Source: UMGS1470 sp051889215 (GTDB taxonomy: Bacteria; Bacillota; Clostridia; Christensenellales; UBA1242). From it: a stretch of 6,845 bases of DNA. This document shows positions 1 through 4,296 of this stretch, piece by piece. The stretch is taken from NCBI GenBank assembly GCA_051889215.1, contig JBJFDC010000041.1:1-6845 (forward strand), in the 5' to 3' direction. Below the pieces are notes generated by a model, which ran no database searches, had not been told where the DNA came from, and saw only the letters and a program-made list of their open reading frames with translations. The translations under genes and the position numbers were made by a program. Each line of letters opens with the position of its first letter. The stretch's first letter is position 1.

Positions 1-1
1 A

Positions 2-70
2 ATTATTGAAAAAGACGAGGAAAAAAACCGCTTGTCCTTTGCAATTCCAAATCTCAAAGCGGGTGAATAA
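2..70 (+). CDS. C-terminal end of an unidentified protein (possible S1-domain RNA-binding protein), partial
   Basis: An open frame runs from the left edge to TAA at 68-70 and encodes 22 residues, beginning IIEKDEEKNRLSF and ending NLKAGE. It is followed two bases later by a strong plus-strand terminator, as expected for a real gene end. The pattern I-E-K-D-E-E-K-N-R-L-S resembles the last beta strand of S1 RNA-binding domains, which often read like 'v..iDeekgRisLSik'. S1 proteins are known neighbours of cmk in many bacteria, which fits weakly. With only 22 residues, the reading frame is fairly safe but the identity is an inference. Confidence 0.5.
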   Translation: MIEKDEEKNRLSFAIPNLKAGE

Positions 71-71
71 C

Positions 72-96
72 AAGGCCAGTTTGCTGGCCTTTTTCT
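72..96 (+). terminator. Rho-independent terminator of the upstream gene
   Basis: A perfect 8-bp stem AAGGCCAG / CTGGCCTT (72-79 and 84-91) with a TTTG loop is followed by a T-rich tract. It lies two bases after the stop codon at 70. Confidence 0.85.
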
Positions 97-156
97 TTTG
101 GAAACTGTCTGGGGGGTGCTTTGAAGACCAACTGAGCCGCACTTGTGTGGCAACAA

Positions 157-179
157 AAAAAGACCTTTTGGGTCTTTTT
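157..179. terminator. Bidirectional rho-independent terminator
   Basis: A perfect 9-bp stem AAAAAGACC / GGTCTTTTT with loop TTTTG has T-runs on both strands, so it could act in either direction. On the minus strand it lies directly after the micro-ORF ending at 181. On the plus strand it would back up the terminator at 72-96. Confidence 0.7.
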
Positions 180-180
180 G

Positions 181-288
181 TTAGTTGTTTTGTGGAGGTT
201 GTTCAAATCTTGCCATGTGCTTGCGATATTCCTCATAACTTGAAAAAACCATTCTTTATTTCCATGAATTTTGTTTAAGCATTAACAT
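181..288 (-). pseudogene. Micro-ORF interrupted by an in-frame stop (unknown small protein or remnant)
   Basis: On the minus strand, AAAGGAG at 305-299 lies 10 bases before an ATG at 288. The frame reads MLMLKQNSWK, then TAA at 258-256, then continues in the same frame from an ATG at 252 to a TAA at 183-181. That second part encodes MVFSSYEEYRKHMARFEQPP plus QNN. The second part looks coding (charged, Tyr/Glu/Arg mix) and is followed at once by a terminator. Either the 35-codon gene was broken by one base change, or only the 23-codon second part is translated, with a weak ribosome site. No family is recognised. Confidence 0.3.
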
Positions 289-320
289 ATTATAAATTCT
301 CCTTTATATTTATATCCAGA

Positions 321-350
321 TTTTTACACAAATTTTTACACAAATTTTTA
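321..350. repeat. 12-bp tandem repeat (2.5 copies) with nearby inverted core
   Basis: TTTTTACACAAA occurs at 321-332 and 333-344, and a third copy begins at 345. The core TTACACAA (325-332, 337-344) recurs inverted as TTGTGTAA at 380-387. It lies upstream of the minus-strand micro-ORF and downstream of the tRNA-Thr terminator. It could be a binding site array or simple AT-rich slippage. Confidence 0.55.
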
Positions 351-390
351 TCAATTTTTTGAATTTTTTGCGTAGAAAATTGTGTAAATA

Positions 391-421
391 AAAAAATAAA
401 AGCACAATATCTTGTGCTTTT
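391..421 (-). terminator. Terminator of tRNA-Thr(CGU)
   Basis: On the minus strand, directly after the CCA end, a 10-bp stem AAAAGCACAA / TTGTGCTTTT (arms at 421-412 and 407-398, loop of four bases) is followed by a T-rich stretch (397-388). The first base of the stem overlaps the last base of the CCA. Confidence 0.8.
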
Positions 422-496
422 GGAGCTTGTGGGCGGGATCGAACCGCCGACCTGTTGATTACGAATCAACTGCTCTGCCAACTGAGCCACACAAGC
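421..496 (-). tRNA. tRNA-Thr(CGU)
   Basis: The 76-nt cloverleaf includes an encoded CCA. The acceptor stem is GCTTGTG/CACAAGC, the D-stem GCTC/GAGC, the anticodon stem GTTGA/TCAAC with loop TTCGTAA, and the T-arm GGCGG-TTCGATC-CCGCC. The anticodon CGT reads ACG codons and the discriminator base is T. It has its own promoter and terminator and is transcribed divergently from cmk. A second tRNA-Thr (UGU) lies at 3483. Confidence 0.96.
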
Positions 497-506
497 AAAC
501 AAATAT

Positions 507-535
507 ATAATATATAAAATTTTATTTTTAGTCAA
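507..535 (-). promoter_or_regulatory. Sigma-A-type promoter of tRNA-Thr(CGU)
   Basis: On the minus strand, TTGACT (535-530) is separated by exactly 17 bases from TATTAT (512-507). The tRNA begins 10 bases after the -10 box, so the 5' leader would be very short. Confidence 0.8.
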
Positions 536-603
536 TGATTAAAAATATTATTTTATTGTTTTGTTTTAAATTTAAAAAATGATATCCTTTTTTGGGAGAA
601 AAT

Positions 604-1266
604 ATGGAGAAAAAATTTGCTGTTGCGATTGATGGACCAAGTGGAAGCGGAAAATCTACAATTGCAGAACTTGTTGCAAAAAAATTGGGGATTATGCACC
701 TCAATTCTGGAAGTTTATATCGCGCATATGCACTTGCTTGCAACGAAAAAGGGATTCGTGCGGGCGAAATTCAAAAGGTGATTGAATGTGCCAAAAGCAA
801 AAAATTAAATATTGATTTTGTTGATGGAAAACAAGTGACTATTCTCGATGGGAAAAATGTTGACAATTTGTTGAGACAAGAAAAGATTGGCATGATGGCT
901 TCAACCATTTCTTGTTATCCAGAGATTCGTGAACTTGTGAATAATGTTGTTAGGTCGGCAGCGAGCGAGTTTGGACTTGTGACGGAAGGTCGAGATATTG
1001 GTTCGGTTGTTCTGCCAAATGCTGATTTCAAATTTTATCTTGATGCAAAGCCCGAAGTCCGTGCAAAAAGAAGATTTGATGAGTTGGGCGGACAAACTCC
1101 TTATGAAAAAATTTTGCAAGATGTTGTCTTGCGTGACAAACAAGACTCGGAACGTGAGGTGGCACCTTTGAGAAAATGTGAAGATGCAATTTATATTGAC
1201 TCAACTTGTTTGGATATTGACGAGGTTTGTGATACAATATTAAAAGTTATAGAGGAAAATAAATGA
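604..1266 (+). CDS. cmk: Cytidylate (CMP/dCMP) kinase
   Basis: Transfers phosphate from ATP to CMP or dCMP in the cytoplasm, supplying CDP/dCDP for RNA, DNA and phospholipid precursors. The 220 residues match the usual Cmk length. Visible features are the P-loop GPSGSGKS (residues 11-18), the CMP-binding region around LNSGSLYRA (33-41), the TEGRDIG motif (127-133) followed by VVLPNADFKFYLDA, and the LID segment RDKQDSER (177-184). In most Cmk proteins the LNSGS position reads LDTGA, so this is a mild variant. The start is ATG at 604 because GGGAG (594-598) sits five bases upstream. A TTG at 592 in the same frame would overlap this ribosome site. The stop overlaps the next gene's start by four bases (ATGA), indicating an operon. 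No strong promoter was found between this gene and the divergent tRNA-Thr. Confidence 0.95.
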   Translation: MEKKFAVAIDGPSGSGKSTIAELVAKKLGIMHLNSGSLYRAYALACNEKGIRAGEIQKVIECAKSKKLNIDFVDGKQVTILDGKNVDNLLRQEKIGMMASTISCYPEIRELVNNVVRSAASEFGLVTEGRDIGSVVLPNADFKFYLDAKPEVRAKRRFDELGGQTPYEKILQDVVLRDKQDSEREVAPLRKCEDAIYIDSTCLDIDEVCDTILKVIEENK

Positions 1267-1991
1267 AAACTGTTGTTGTGACGGGTGCCTCAAAAGGCAT
1301 TGGCAGAGCGGTTGCAAAACAATTTGCACTTGATGGCTATAATGTTGTGATTTGTTATAATCATTCTTTTGACGATGCAAAAGTTTTGCTTGACGAAATT
1401 TCGCAAATCACAAGAGCCATTATGGTTAAAGTTGATGTTTCTCGCGAGGACGAGGTTCAAAACTTGGTTGATGTCACAAACAAAACATTTGGAACTATTG
1501 ATGTTTTGGTGAATTCGGCAGGCGTGAGCGACACACGACTTTTGATTGACTCGACCCAACAAGACTATGACTTTGTTTTTGACACCAATATGCGTGGGAC
1601 ATACAACACCTGCAAACAAATCGGTCGCGAAATGCTTTCAAATCAGAGTGGAAAAATAATCAACATTTCTTCAGTTTGGGGGCTTGTTGGTGGCTCGTGT
1701 GAAAGTGTTTATAGTGCATCAAAAGGGGCAATAGTTGCATTCACAAAAGCGCTTGCAAAAGAGTTTGGACCAAATGGCATAAACGTCAACTGTGTCGCCC
1801 CTGGTTTTATTGAGACTGACATGACAAAAAATGTGACCAATGAAATTCGTGAGGAAATAAAAGAGAACTCGGCGCTAAATAGACTCGGAACGCCTGAAGA
1901 TGTTGCTGGTGTCGTGTCATTTTTGGCGAGTGAAAAATCAAACTTTATTACTGGCCAAGTCATATCTGTTGATGGTGGCTGGCTTTTATAG
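1263..1991 (+). CDS. SDR-family reductase, FabG-like (3-oxoacyl-ACP reductase or YmfI-type EF-P modification reductase)
   Basis: A classical short-chain dehydrogenase/reductase of 242 residues using NAD(P)H. It shows the cofactor motif TGASKGIG (7-14), NSAG (84-87), and the catalytic set Asn109, Ser137, Tyr150 and Lys154 in YSASK. The C-terminus has ITGQVISVDGG. FabG (fatty-acid synthesis) is the default call. However, the segment SSVWG..GGSCE..YS before the active-site Tyr, and an ending in GGW, recall Bacillus YmfI. YmfI is the reductase that finishes the 5-aminopentanol modification of elongation factor P. Similarity alone cannot separate the two here, so no symbol is given. The gene overlaps cmk by four bases, and AGAGG at 1251-1255 serves as ribosome site. 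No other fatty-acid genes are present nearby, which slightly weakens the FabG call. Confidence 0.9.
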   Translation: MKTVVVTGASKGIGRAVAKQFALDGYNVVICYNHSFDDAKVLLDEISQITRAIMVKVDVSREDEVQNLVDVTNKTFGTIDVLVNSAGVSDTRLLIDSTQQDYDFVFDTNMRGTYNTCKQIGREMLSNQSGKIINISSVWGLVGGSCESVYSASKGAIVAFTKALAKEFGPNGINVNCVAPGFIETDMTKNVTNEIREEIKENSALNRLGTPEDVAGVVSFLASEKSNFITGQVISVDGGWLL

Positions 1992-1999
1992 GAGGGAAA

Positions 2000-2422
2000 A
2001 TGGAAGAAATAAATGAAGCGGAAAGCAAAATTAGAAATGATGTCAATGTGTCGTCTGACCTGCAAAACAAAAAGTTGACAAAGAAAGGTGTGTTTATTGC
2101 GGGCATTGTGTTCTTTGCACTTGTTGTTGCTATGTTTGTTGTCACATGTTGCTTTAAAGGTGTTATAACAGACATTGCAAATTCTGCAACAACACCAGAG
2201 CAGGGAATTGCTGTCGCCGTTGCACTTTTGGTTTTGATATCAATATTTCCAGTTATTTTATTGCCAATGTTGGTATTTTTCATCACATCTGTTGTCTTGT
2301 TGTCGTTGAGCATCAAATCTTGCAACAAAAGTATTAGAATTGCAAGCATAACTTGCCTTTGCATCGACATTGCAATTGTTGTTTGCACTGCAGCGTTGAT
2401 TCTAATTTGGATTTCGGTTTAA
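2000..2422 (+). CDS. Small hydrophobic membrane protein, unknown function
   Basis: 140 residues. A charged, cytoplasm-like N-terminus of about 29 residues (ending KKLTKKG) precedes a first membrane segment at about 31-52. A long hydrophobic stretch at 69-105 may cross once or twice, with prolines at 84 and 89, and a last segment lies at 114-139. Cysteines sit at 50-51, 108, 119, 121 and 129, mostly in or at membrane segments. The ribosome site GGAGG (1991-1995) overlaps the stop of the upstream reductase, with four bases to the ATG, so the gene is co-transcribed and probably coupled. A terminator follows 28 bases after the stop. No family is recognised. Similar small three- or four-helix proteins are common in gut Clostridia and mostly unstudied. 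Confidence 0.8.
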   Translation: MEEINEAESKIRNDVNVSSDLQNKKLTKKGVFIAGIVFFALVVAMFVVTCCFKGVITDIANSATTPEQGIAVAVALLVLISIFPVILLPMLVFFITSVVLLSLSIKSCNKSIRIASITCLCIDIAIVVCTAALILIWISV

Positions 2423-2450
2423 ACATAACTTAACTTCTTTGTTGCTATTG

Positions 2451-2479
2451 AAAACCTTGGAGTGCGTCCAGGGTTTTTT
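2451..2479 (+). terminator. Terminator of the cmk operon
   Basis: A 10-bp stem AAAACCTTGG / CCAGGGTTTT (one T-G pair), loop AGTGCGT and a run of six T end the cmk-SDR-membrane protein operon. Confidence 0.85.
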
Positions 2480-2482
2480 AAT

Positions 2483-2514
2483 AAAAAAGACCCTTCGGTC
2501 TTTTGGAGCAAGTG
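2483..2514. repeat. 32-bp direct repeat, distal copy: terminator plus tRNA-Gly 3' end
   Basis: Identical over 32 bases to 2646-2677. It contains the terminator hairpin AAAAGACC / GGTCTTTT (2485-2492, 2497-2504) and, on the minus strand, the acceptor 3' strand CACTTGC (2514-2508), T and CCA of tRNA-Gly. No tRNA body is attached to this copy, so it is either a remnant of a tandem tRNA-Gly gene or the outer border of an inserted element. Confidence 0.85.
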
Positions 2515-2644
2515 AGAGGGAAGCGCAGTCGGAACGGAGTGAAGACTCCACGGGCTGGCCCGCAGAGACGGGTGCCAGCCGCAACTTGATGCGGGGTCAA
2601 CAAGCAGAAAGCTTGGGCAGACGAAGTCTGCGTTTCCCGCCACT
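2511..2644. repeat. GC-rich hairpin-rich element bounded by imperfect inverted copies of the tRNA-Gly 3' end
   Basis: About 134 bases, much more GC-rich than the surroundings. The ends 2511-2528 and 2628-2644 are imperfect inverted repeats (AGTG..GGGAAGCGCAG against CTGCGTTTCCCGCCACT). Inside lie several hairpins: GGAGT-GAAG-ACTCC (2536-2549), GGCTGGC/GCCAGCC (2553-2559, 2574-2580), AAGC/GCTT (2602-2614) and GCAGAC-GAA-GTCTGC (2617-2631). The right end carries TTCCCGCCACT, which is tRNA-Gly 3' sequence in inverted orientation. No protein is apparent. It could be a non-autonomous mobile repeat or a structured RNA. It matches no RNA family I recognise. Confidence 0.55.
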
Positions 2645-2667
2645 AAAAAAAGACCCTTCGGTCTTTT
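2645..2667 (-). terminator. Terminator of tRNA-Gly(CCC)
   Basis: On the minus strand the 8-bp stem AAAAGACC / GGTCTTTT (2667-2660, 2655-2648) with a four-base loop is followed by more T residues. It starts at the CCA end of the tRNA. Confidence 0.8.
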
Positions 2668-2677
2668 GGAGCAAGTG
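2646..2677. repeat. 32-bp direct repeat, proximal copy overlapping the tRNA-Gly 3' end
   Basis: Proximal partner of the repeat at 2483-2514. It includes the last bases of the intact tRNA-Gly and its terminator. A direct repeat that includes a tRNA 3' end is the shape left by site-specific integration or by a tandem tRNA duplication. Confidence 0.85.
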
Positions 2678-2740
2678 GCGGGAATCGAACCCGCAACCAC
2701 AGCTTGGGAAGCTGATGTTTTGCCACTAAACTACACCTGC
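2667..2740 (-). tRNA. tRNA-Gly(CCC)
   Basis: A 74-nt cloverleaf with encoded CCA. The acceptor is GCAGGTG/CACTTGC (one G-U), the D-stem GTTT/AAAC, the anticodon loop TTCCCAA giving anticodon CCC, and the T-arm GCGGG-TTCGATT-CCCGC. It reads GGG. The anticodon stem closes with four good pairs, and the outermost T-T is unpaired. The gene has its own promoter. Confidence 0.94.
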
Positions 2741-2748
2741 ATGCTCAA

Positions 2749-2777
2749 AGCATAGCATAATCGGCAAAATTTGTAAA
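2749..2777 (-). promoter_or_regulatory. Promoter of tRNA-Gly(CCC)
   Basis: On the minus strand, TTTACA (2777-2772), 17 bases, then TATGCT (2754-2749), eight bases before the tRNA. The short palindrome ATGCT-CAA-AGCAT (2741-2753) overlaps the -10 box and fills the leader. Confidence 0.6.
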
Positions 2778-2866
2778 CTATTTTTTTCACCAATTCATTC
2801 AAATGCTGTTGTCAAAATTACAAAAAATAAAAGTTGGAAAATTATTAAAAAAAATTGAAATAATTG

Positions 2867-2895
2867 TTGACATCAAAACAATTTTATTATATTAT
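2867..2895 (+). promoter_or_regulatory. Promoter of the six-tRNA array
   Basis: A consensus -35 box TTGACA (2867-2872), 17 bases, then TATTAT (2890-2895). The -10 box is identical to that of tRNA-Thr(CGU). The first tRNA starts 17 bases after the -10 box. Confidence 0.85.
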
Positions 2896-2912
2896 CAAAG
2901 AGTCGTATCCGT

Positions 2913-2988
2913 CGGGGTGTAGCGCAGTTGGTAGCGCACGTGGTTTGGGACCATGGGGCCGGGAGTTCAAGTCTTCTCACCCCGACCA
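2913..2988 (+). tRNA. tRNA-Pro(UGG)
   Basis: A 76-nt cloverleaf with CCA. The acceptor is CGGGGTG/CACCCCG, the D-stem GCGC/GCGC and the anticodon loop TTTGGGA with anticodon TGG. The T-stem GGGAG/CTTCT contains G-U pairs, so it is weaker than usual, but it closes. First gene of the array. Confidence 0.95.
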
Positions 2989-2993
2989 GATAT

Positions 2994-3070
2994 GGACCTT
3001 TAGCTCAGTTGGTTAGAGCGACCGGCTCATAACCGGTTGGTCCGCGGTTCGAGTCCGTGAAGGTCCACCA
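2994..3070 (+). tRNA. tRNA with CAU anticodon, probably tRNA-Ile2 (lysidine type), possibly elongator Met
   Basis: A 77-nt cloverleaf with CCA, five bases after tRNA-Pro. The acceptor is GGACCTT/AAGGTCC, the anticodon stem ACCGG/CCGGT, the loop CTCATAA and the T-stem CGCGG/CCGTG. It is not an initiator: the first acceptor pair is a normal G-C. The GGACCTTTAGCTC start resembles the Ile2 tRNAs of low-GC Gram-positives, in which TilS converts C34 to lysidine so that AUA is read. The Ile2 versus Met choice is inferred from memory of family sequences. Confidence 0.9.
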
Positions 3071-3136
3071 TGGACAAACACTCGACTTGGTCACGGACGC
3101 AAGCGAGTTGAAGTCCATTGATACGGCAAACCTTTT
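3071..3136 (+). repeat. Spacer with hairpin and inverted fragment of the preceding tRNA
   Basis: A 66-base gap in the array. TGGAC (3071-3075) pairs with GTCCA (3113-3117), and ACTCG (3080-3084) with CGAGT (3104-3108). TCACGGAC (3091-3098) is the exact reverse complement of GTCCGTGA in the T-arm/acceptor region of the CAU tRNA (3053-3060), with weaker similarity continuing to one side. It may be an inverted tRNA remnant or a processing hairpin. Confidence 0.4.
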
Positions 3137-3213
3137 GGTTCGGTAGTTCAGTTGGTTAGAACGCCAGCCTGTCACGCTGGAGGTCGTGGGTTCGAACCCC
3201 ATCCGGATCGCCA
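3137..3213 (+). tRNA. tRNA-Asp(GUC)
   Basis: A 77-nt cloverleaf. The acceptor is GGTTCGG/CCGGATC (two G-U pairs), the anticodon stem CCAGC/GCTGG with loop CTGTCAC (GTC), and the T-arm GTGGG-TTCGAAC-CCCAT. The discriminator is G, as expected for Asp, and CCA is encoded. Confidence 0.95.
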
Positions 3214-3216
3214 AAA

Positions 3217-3231
3217 CGGGGATATTCCCCG
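3217..3231 (+). other. Intercistronic hairpin between tRNA-Asp and tRNA-Phe
   Basis: CGGGG-ATATT-CCCCG forms a perfect 5-bp GC stem. It has no T-tract, so it is not a terminator. It may steer processing of the polycistronic tRNA precursor. Confidence 0.5.
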
Positions 3232-3235
3232 ATAT

Positions 3236-3311
<76 letters not shown>

Positions 3312-3337
3312 AGCTGTAAGGTGTGAGAAGAAGGAAG

Positions 3338-3402
3338 CACCGACACGAGATTGCAAAATCTCTTGAAAGTCGGTGGTTCGATTCCGCCCCAAGCCGTAAG
3401 GT
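3338..3402 (+). pseudogene. Pseudo-tRNA: direct plus inverted partial copy of tRNA-Phe
   Basis: Bases 3369-3393 repeat 3281-3305 (tRNA-Phe T-arm and start of the 3' acceptor strand) exactly over 25 bases. The similarity then resumes in the flank (GTAAGGT) after loss of eight bases, GCACCAAG, between two CAAG copies. That loss removes the CCA end. Upstream, CACCGACACGAG (3338-3349) is the exact reverse complement of tRNA-Phe 3276-3287. The result folds as a hairpin, CACCGAC/GTCGGTG with an inner GAGATT-GCAA-AATCTC, and not as a cloverleaf. There is no 5' acceptor strand or D-arm. Confidence 0.75.
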
Positions 3403-3482
3403 TAATTCGCCGACACTTAAGTGGCGAGACAAAAATAGGCGACAGACTGAAACATTTGTTTCGCTCGAGGCGCCCAAAATAT
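3403..3482 (+). other. Array spacer with short palindromes, no gene seen
   Basis: Between the pseudo-tRNA and tRNA-Thr lie TCGCC (3407-3411) facing GGCGA (3423-3427) around the palindrome CACTTAAGTG, and GAAACA-TT-TGTTTC near 3450-3463. Nothing here resembles a tRNA or protein. Confidence 0.4.
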
Positions 3483-3557
3483 GCTGGTGTGGCTCAATGG
3501 CAGAGCAGCTGATTTGTAATCAGCAGGTTGTTGGTTCGACTCCAATCACCAGCTCCA
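3483..3557 (+). tRNA. tRNA-Thr(UGU)
   Basis: A 75-nt cloverleaf. The acceptor is GCTGGTG/CACCAGC, the D-stem GCTC/GAGC, the anticodon stem GCTGA/TCAGC with loop TTTGTAA (TGT), and the T-arm GTTGG-TTCGACT-CCAAT. The discriminator is T, with CCA. Its last base is immediately followed by the first base of tRNA-Tyr. Confidence 0.95.
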
Positions 3558-3642
3558 GGACGGGTTCCCGAGCGGCCAAAGGGATCAGACTGTAAATCTG
3601 CCGGCACTGCCTTCGATGGTTCGAATCCATCCCCGTCCACCA
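3558..3642 (+). tRNA. tRNA-Tyr(GUA)
   Basis: An 85-nt class II tRNA with a long variable arm (around CCGGCACTGCCTTCG). The acceptor is GGACGGG/CCCGTCC, the anticodon loop CTGTAAA (GTA), and the T-arm GATGG-TTCGAAT-CCATC, with A73 and CCA. It abuts tRNA-Thr with no spacer and is the last tRNA of the array. Confidence 0.95.
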
Positions 3643-3644
3643 AC

Positions 3645-3668
3645 AAAGCACCCGAAAGGGTGTTTTTT
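3645..3668 (+). terminator. Terminator 1 of the tRNA array
   Basis: Stem AAAGCACCC / GGGTGTTTT (one G-T pair), GAAA tetraloop, then T residues. It starts two bases after the tRNA-Tyr CCA end. Confidence 0.85.
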
Positions 3669-3720
3669 GTTGTGTGGGACGGGGTGGATTCTCGCGAAGC
3701 GTTCCTAAAGGAGCGGCAAC

Positions 3721-3744
3721 AAAGCACCCGAAAGGGTGTTTTTT
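3721..3744 (+). terminator. Terminator 2 of the tRNA array (repeat copy)
   Basis: Same hairpin and T-run as the first terminator, carried by the second 76-bp unit. Confidence 0.8.
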
Positions 3745-3796
3745 GTTGTGTGAGACGGGGTGGATTCTCGCGAAGCGTTCCTAAAGGAGCGGCAAC

Positions 3797-3820
3797 AAAG
3801 CACCCGAAAGGGTGTTTTTT
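3797..3820 (+). terminator. Terminator 3 of the tRNA array (repeat copy)
   Basis: Same hairpin and T-run, carried by the third, truncated unit. Confidence 0.8.
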
Positions 3821-3852
3821 GTTGCGTGGGACGGGGTGTTTTAATTTGTTTG

Positions 3853-3878
3853 AAGTCGAGATTTGCTCGACTTTTTTT
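3853..3878 (+). terminator. Fourth, unrelated terminator before spoIIA
   Basis: Stem AAGTCGAG / CTCGACTT (3853-3860, 3866-3873), loop ATTTG, run of seven T. Its sequence differs from the repeat terminators. It isolates the spoIIA operon from the strong tRNA promoter. Confidence 0.85.
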
Positions 3879-3890
3879 GTTGCTTGATAT

Positions 3891-3920
3891 TTGACAAAAC
3901 AAGTCTTTTTTTCTTATTAC
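3891..3920 (+). promoter_or_regulatory. Possible promoter of the spoIIA operon
   Basis: TTGACA (3891-3896), 18 bases, then TATTAC (3915-3920), starting 12 bases after the previous terminator and 54 bases before the spoIIAA start. In Bacillus, spoIIA is read by sigma-H, but I see no clear sigma-H or sigma-F/G pair of boxes here. The -35 is consensus and the -10 weak. Confidence 0.4.
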
Positions 3921-3974
3921 TCGACATTTTTTGCAAAGGGCTTGGTGTTAGACTGAAAGTGTTAAGGAGCGCGT

Positions 3975-4283
3975 ATGGAAATAAAACACAGAATCTATAA
4001 CAAAACACTTTATGTTGTTTTGATTGGAGAACTTGATGAACATTCGGCATATCATTCAAGAATTGAGATGGATGAAATGTTTGGTGAAGATGGTTTTAAT
4101 CAAGTGATTATTGATTTGTCTGAACTTGATTTTATGGATAGCACGGGAATTGGGGTTTTGATTGGTCGCTACAAAAAACTCAAAGACCGCAAGATTCCAA
4201 TCTTTATTTGCAATCCATCAAGTCACGCAGAAAAAATATTTAAAATGACTGGGCTCTATGAACTCATGCCAAAGATTAGTTGA
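3975..4283 (+). CDS. spoIIAA: Anti-sigma-F factor antagonist SpoIIAA (STAS domain)
   Basis: In the forespore, unphosphorylated SpoIIAA binds SpoIIAB and frees sigma-F. SpoIIAB phosphorylates and inactivates it, and the phosphatase SpoIIE reactivates it. The 102-residue protein is a single STAS domain, slightly shorter than the Bacillus protein (about 117). It shows GELDEHSA (18-25) and FMDSTGIGVLIGRYK (53-67), where Ser56 is the expected phosphorylation site. The start is supported by AAGGAG at 3964-3969, five bases from the ATG. It is the first gene of a complete spoIIA operon and ends 13 bases before spoIIAB. The partner phosphatase SpoIIE is not in the window. Confidence 0.95.
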   Translation: MEIKHRIYNKTLYVVLIGELDEHSAYHSRIEMDEMFGEDGFNQVIIDLSELDFMDSTGIGVLIGRYKKLKDRKIPIFICNPSSHAEKIFKMTGLYELMPKIS

Positions 4284-4296
4284 TAAGGAGAAAGAT

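Larger units (their letters stand above)
97..390. other. Gene-poor spacer with tRNA-like palindrome, terminator, micro-ORF and AT-rich repeat
   Basis: No conventional gene is visible here. Bases 128-150 look tRNA-derived: CCAACTGAGCC at 128-138 is identical to 478-488, the complement of the D-arm region of the downstream tRNA-Thr. CTTGTGTGG at 142-150 equals the 5' end of that tRNA but in the opposite orientation. The two halves form the imperfect hairpin GCCGCAC / GTGTGGC. A terminator, a broken micro-ORF and a 12-bp tandem repeat within this stretch are listed separately. Confidence 0.5.
3641..3838 (+). repeat. 76-bp tandem repeat, 2.6 copies, each with a terminator and an inverted tRNA-Tyr fragment
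   Basis: Units start at 3641, 3717 and 3793, and the third stops at 3838. Units one and two are near-identical (one base differs at about 3677/3753). Each unit has a GCACCC-GAAA-GGGTG terminator, the 15-mer GGACGGGGTGGATTC, CGC-GAA-GCG and the hairpin CGTTCC-TAAA-GGAGCG. The 15-mer (3677-3691; copy two at 3753, one base off) is the reverse complement of tRNA-Tyr 3623-3638 with one base missing. The third unit keeps only its first ten bases. The first unit begins on the CA of the tRNA-Tyr CCA end. Confidence 0.9.

Noticed and set aside
556..585. Promoter for cmk (TTGTTT, 18 bases, TGATAT)
   Set aside because: Both boxes match consensus too poorly in such AT-rich DNA to be listed.
592..604. 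TTG at 592 as cmk start
   Set aside because: It overlaps the GGGAG ribosome site of the ATG at 604, and Cmk proteins normally begin close to the P-loop.
2483..2677. Integrated prophage or integrative element with att sites at tRNA-Gly
   Set aside because: The interval between the direct repeats is only 131 bases and holds no integrase or cargo, so only a small repeat or remnant can be supported.
2419..2729. Open frames on both strands over the tRNA-Gly element
   Set aside because: They arise from GC-rich hairpins and the tRNA itself; no start signals or protein-like composition.
3338..3394. Possible tRNA-Cys (GCA in the hairpin loop)
   Set aside because: There is no D-arm or 5' acceptor strand, the loop is not a seven-base anticodon loop, and the T-arm is copied from tRNA-Phe.
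3641..3838. CRISPR-like array
   Set aside because: The repeats are contiguous 76-bp units with no unique spacers and no cas genes; each unit holds a terminator.
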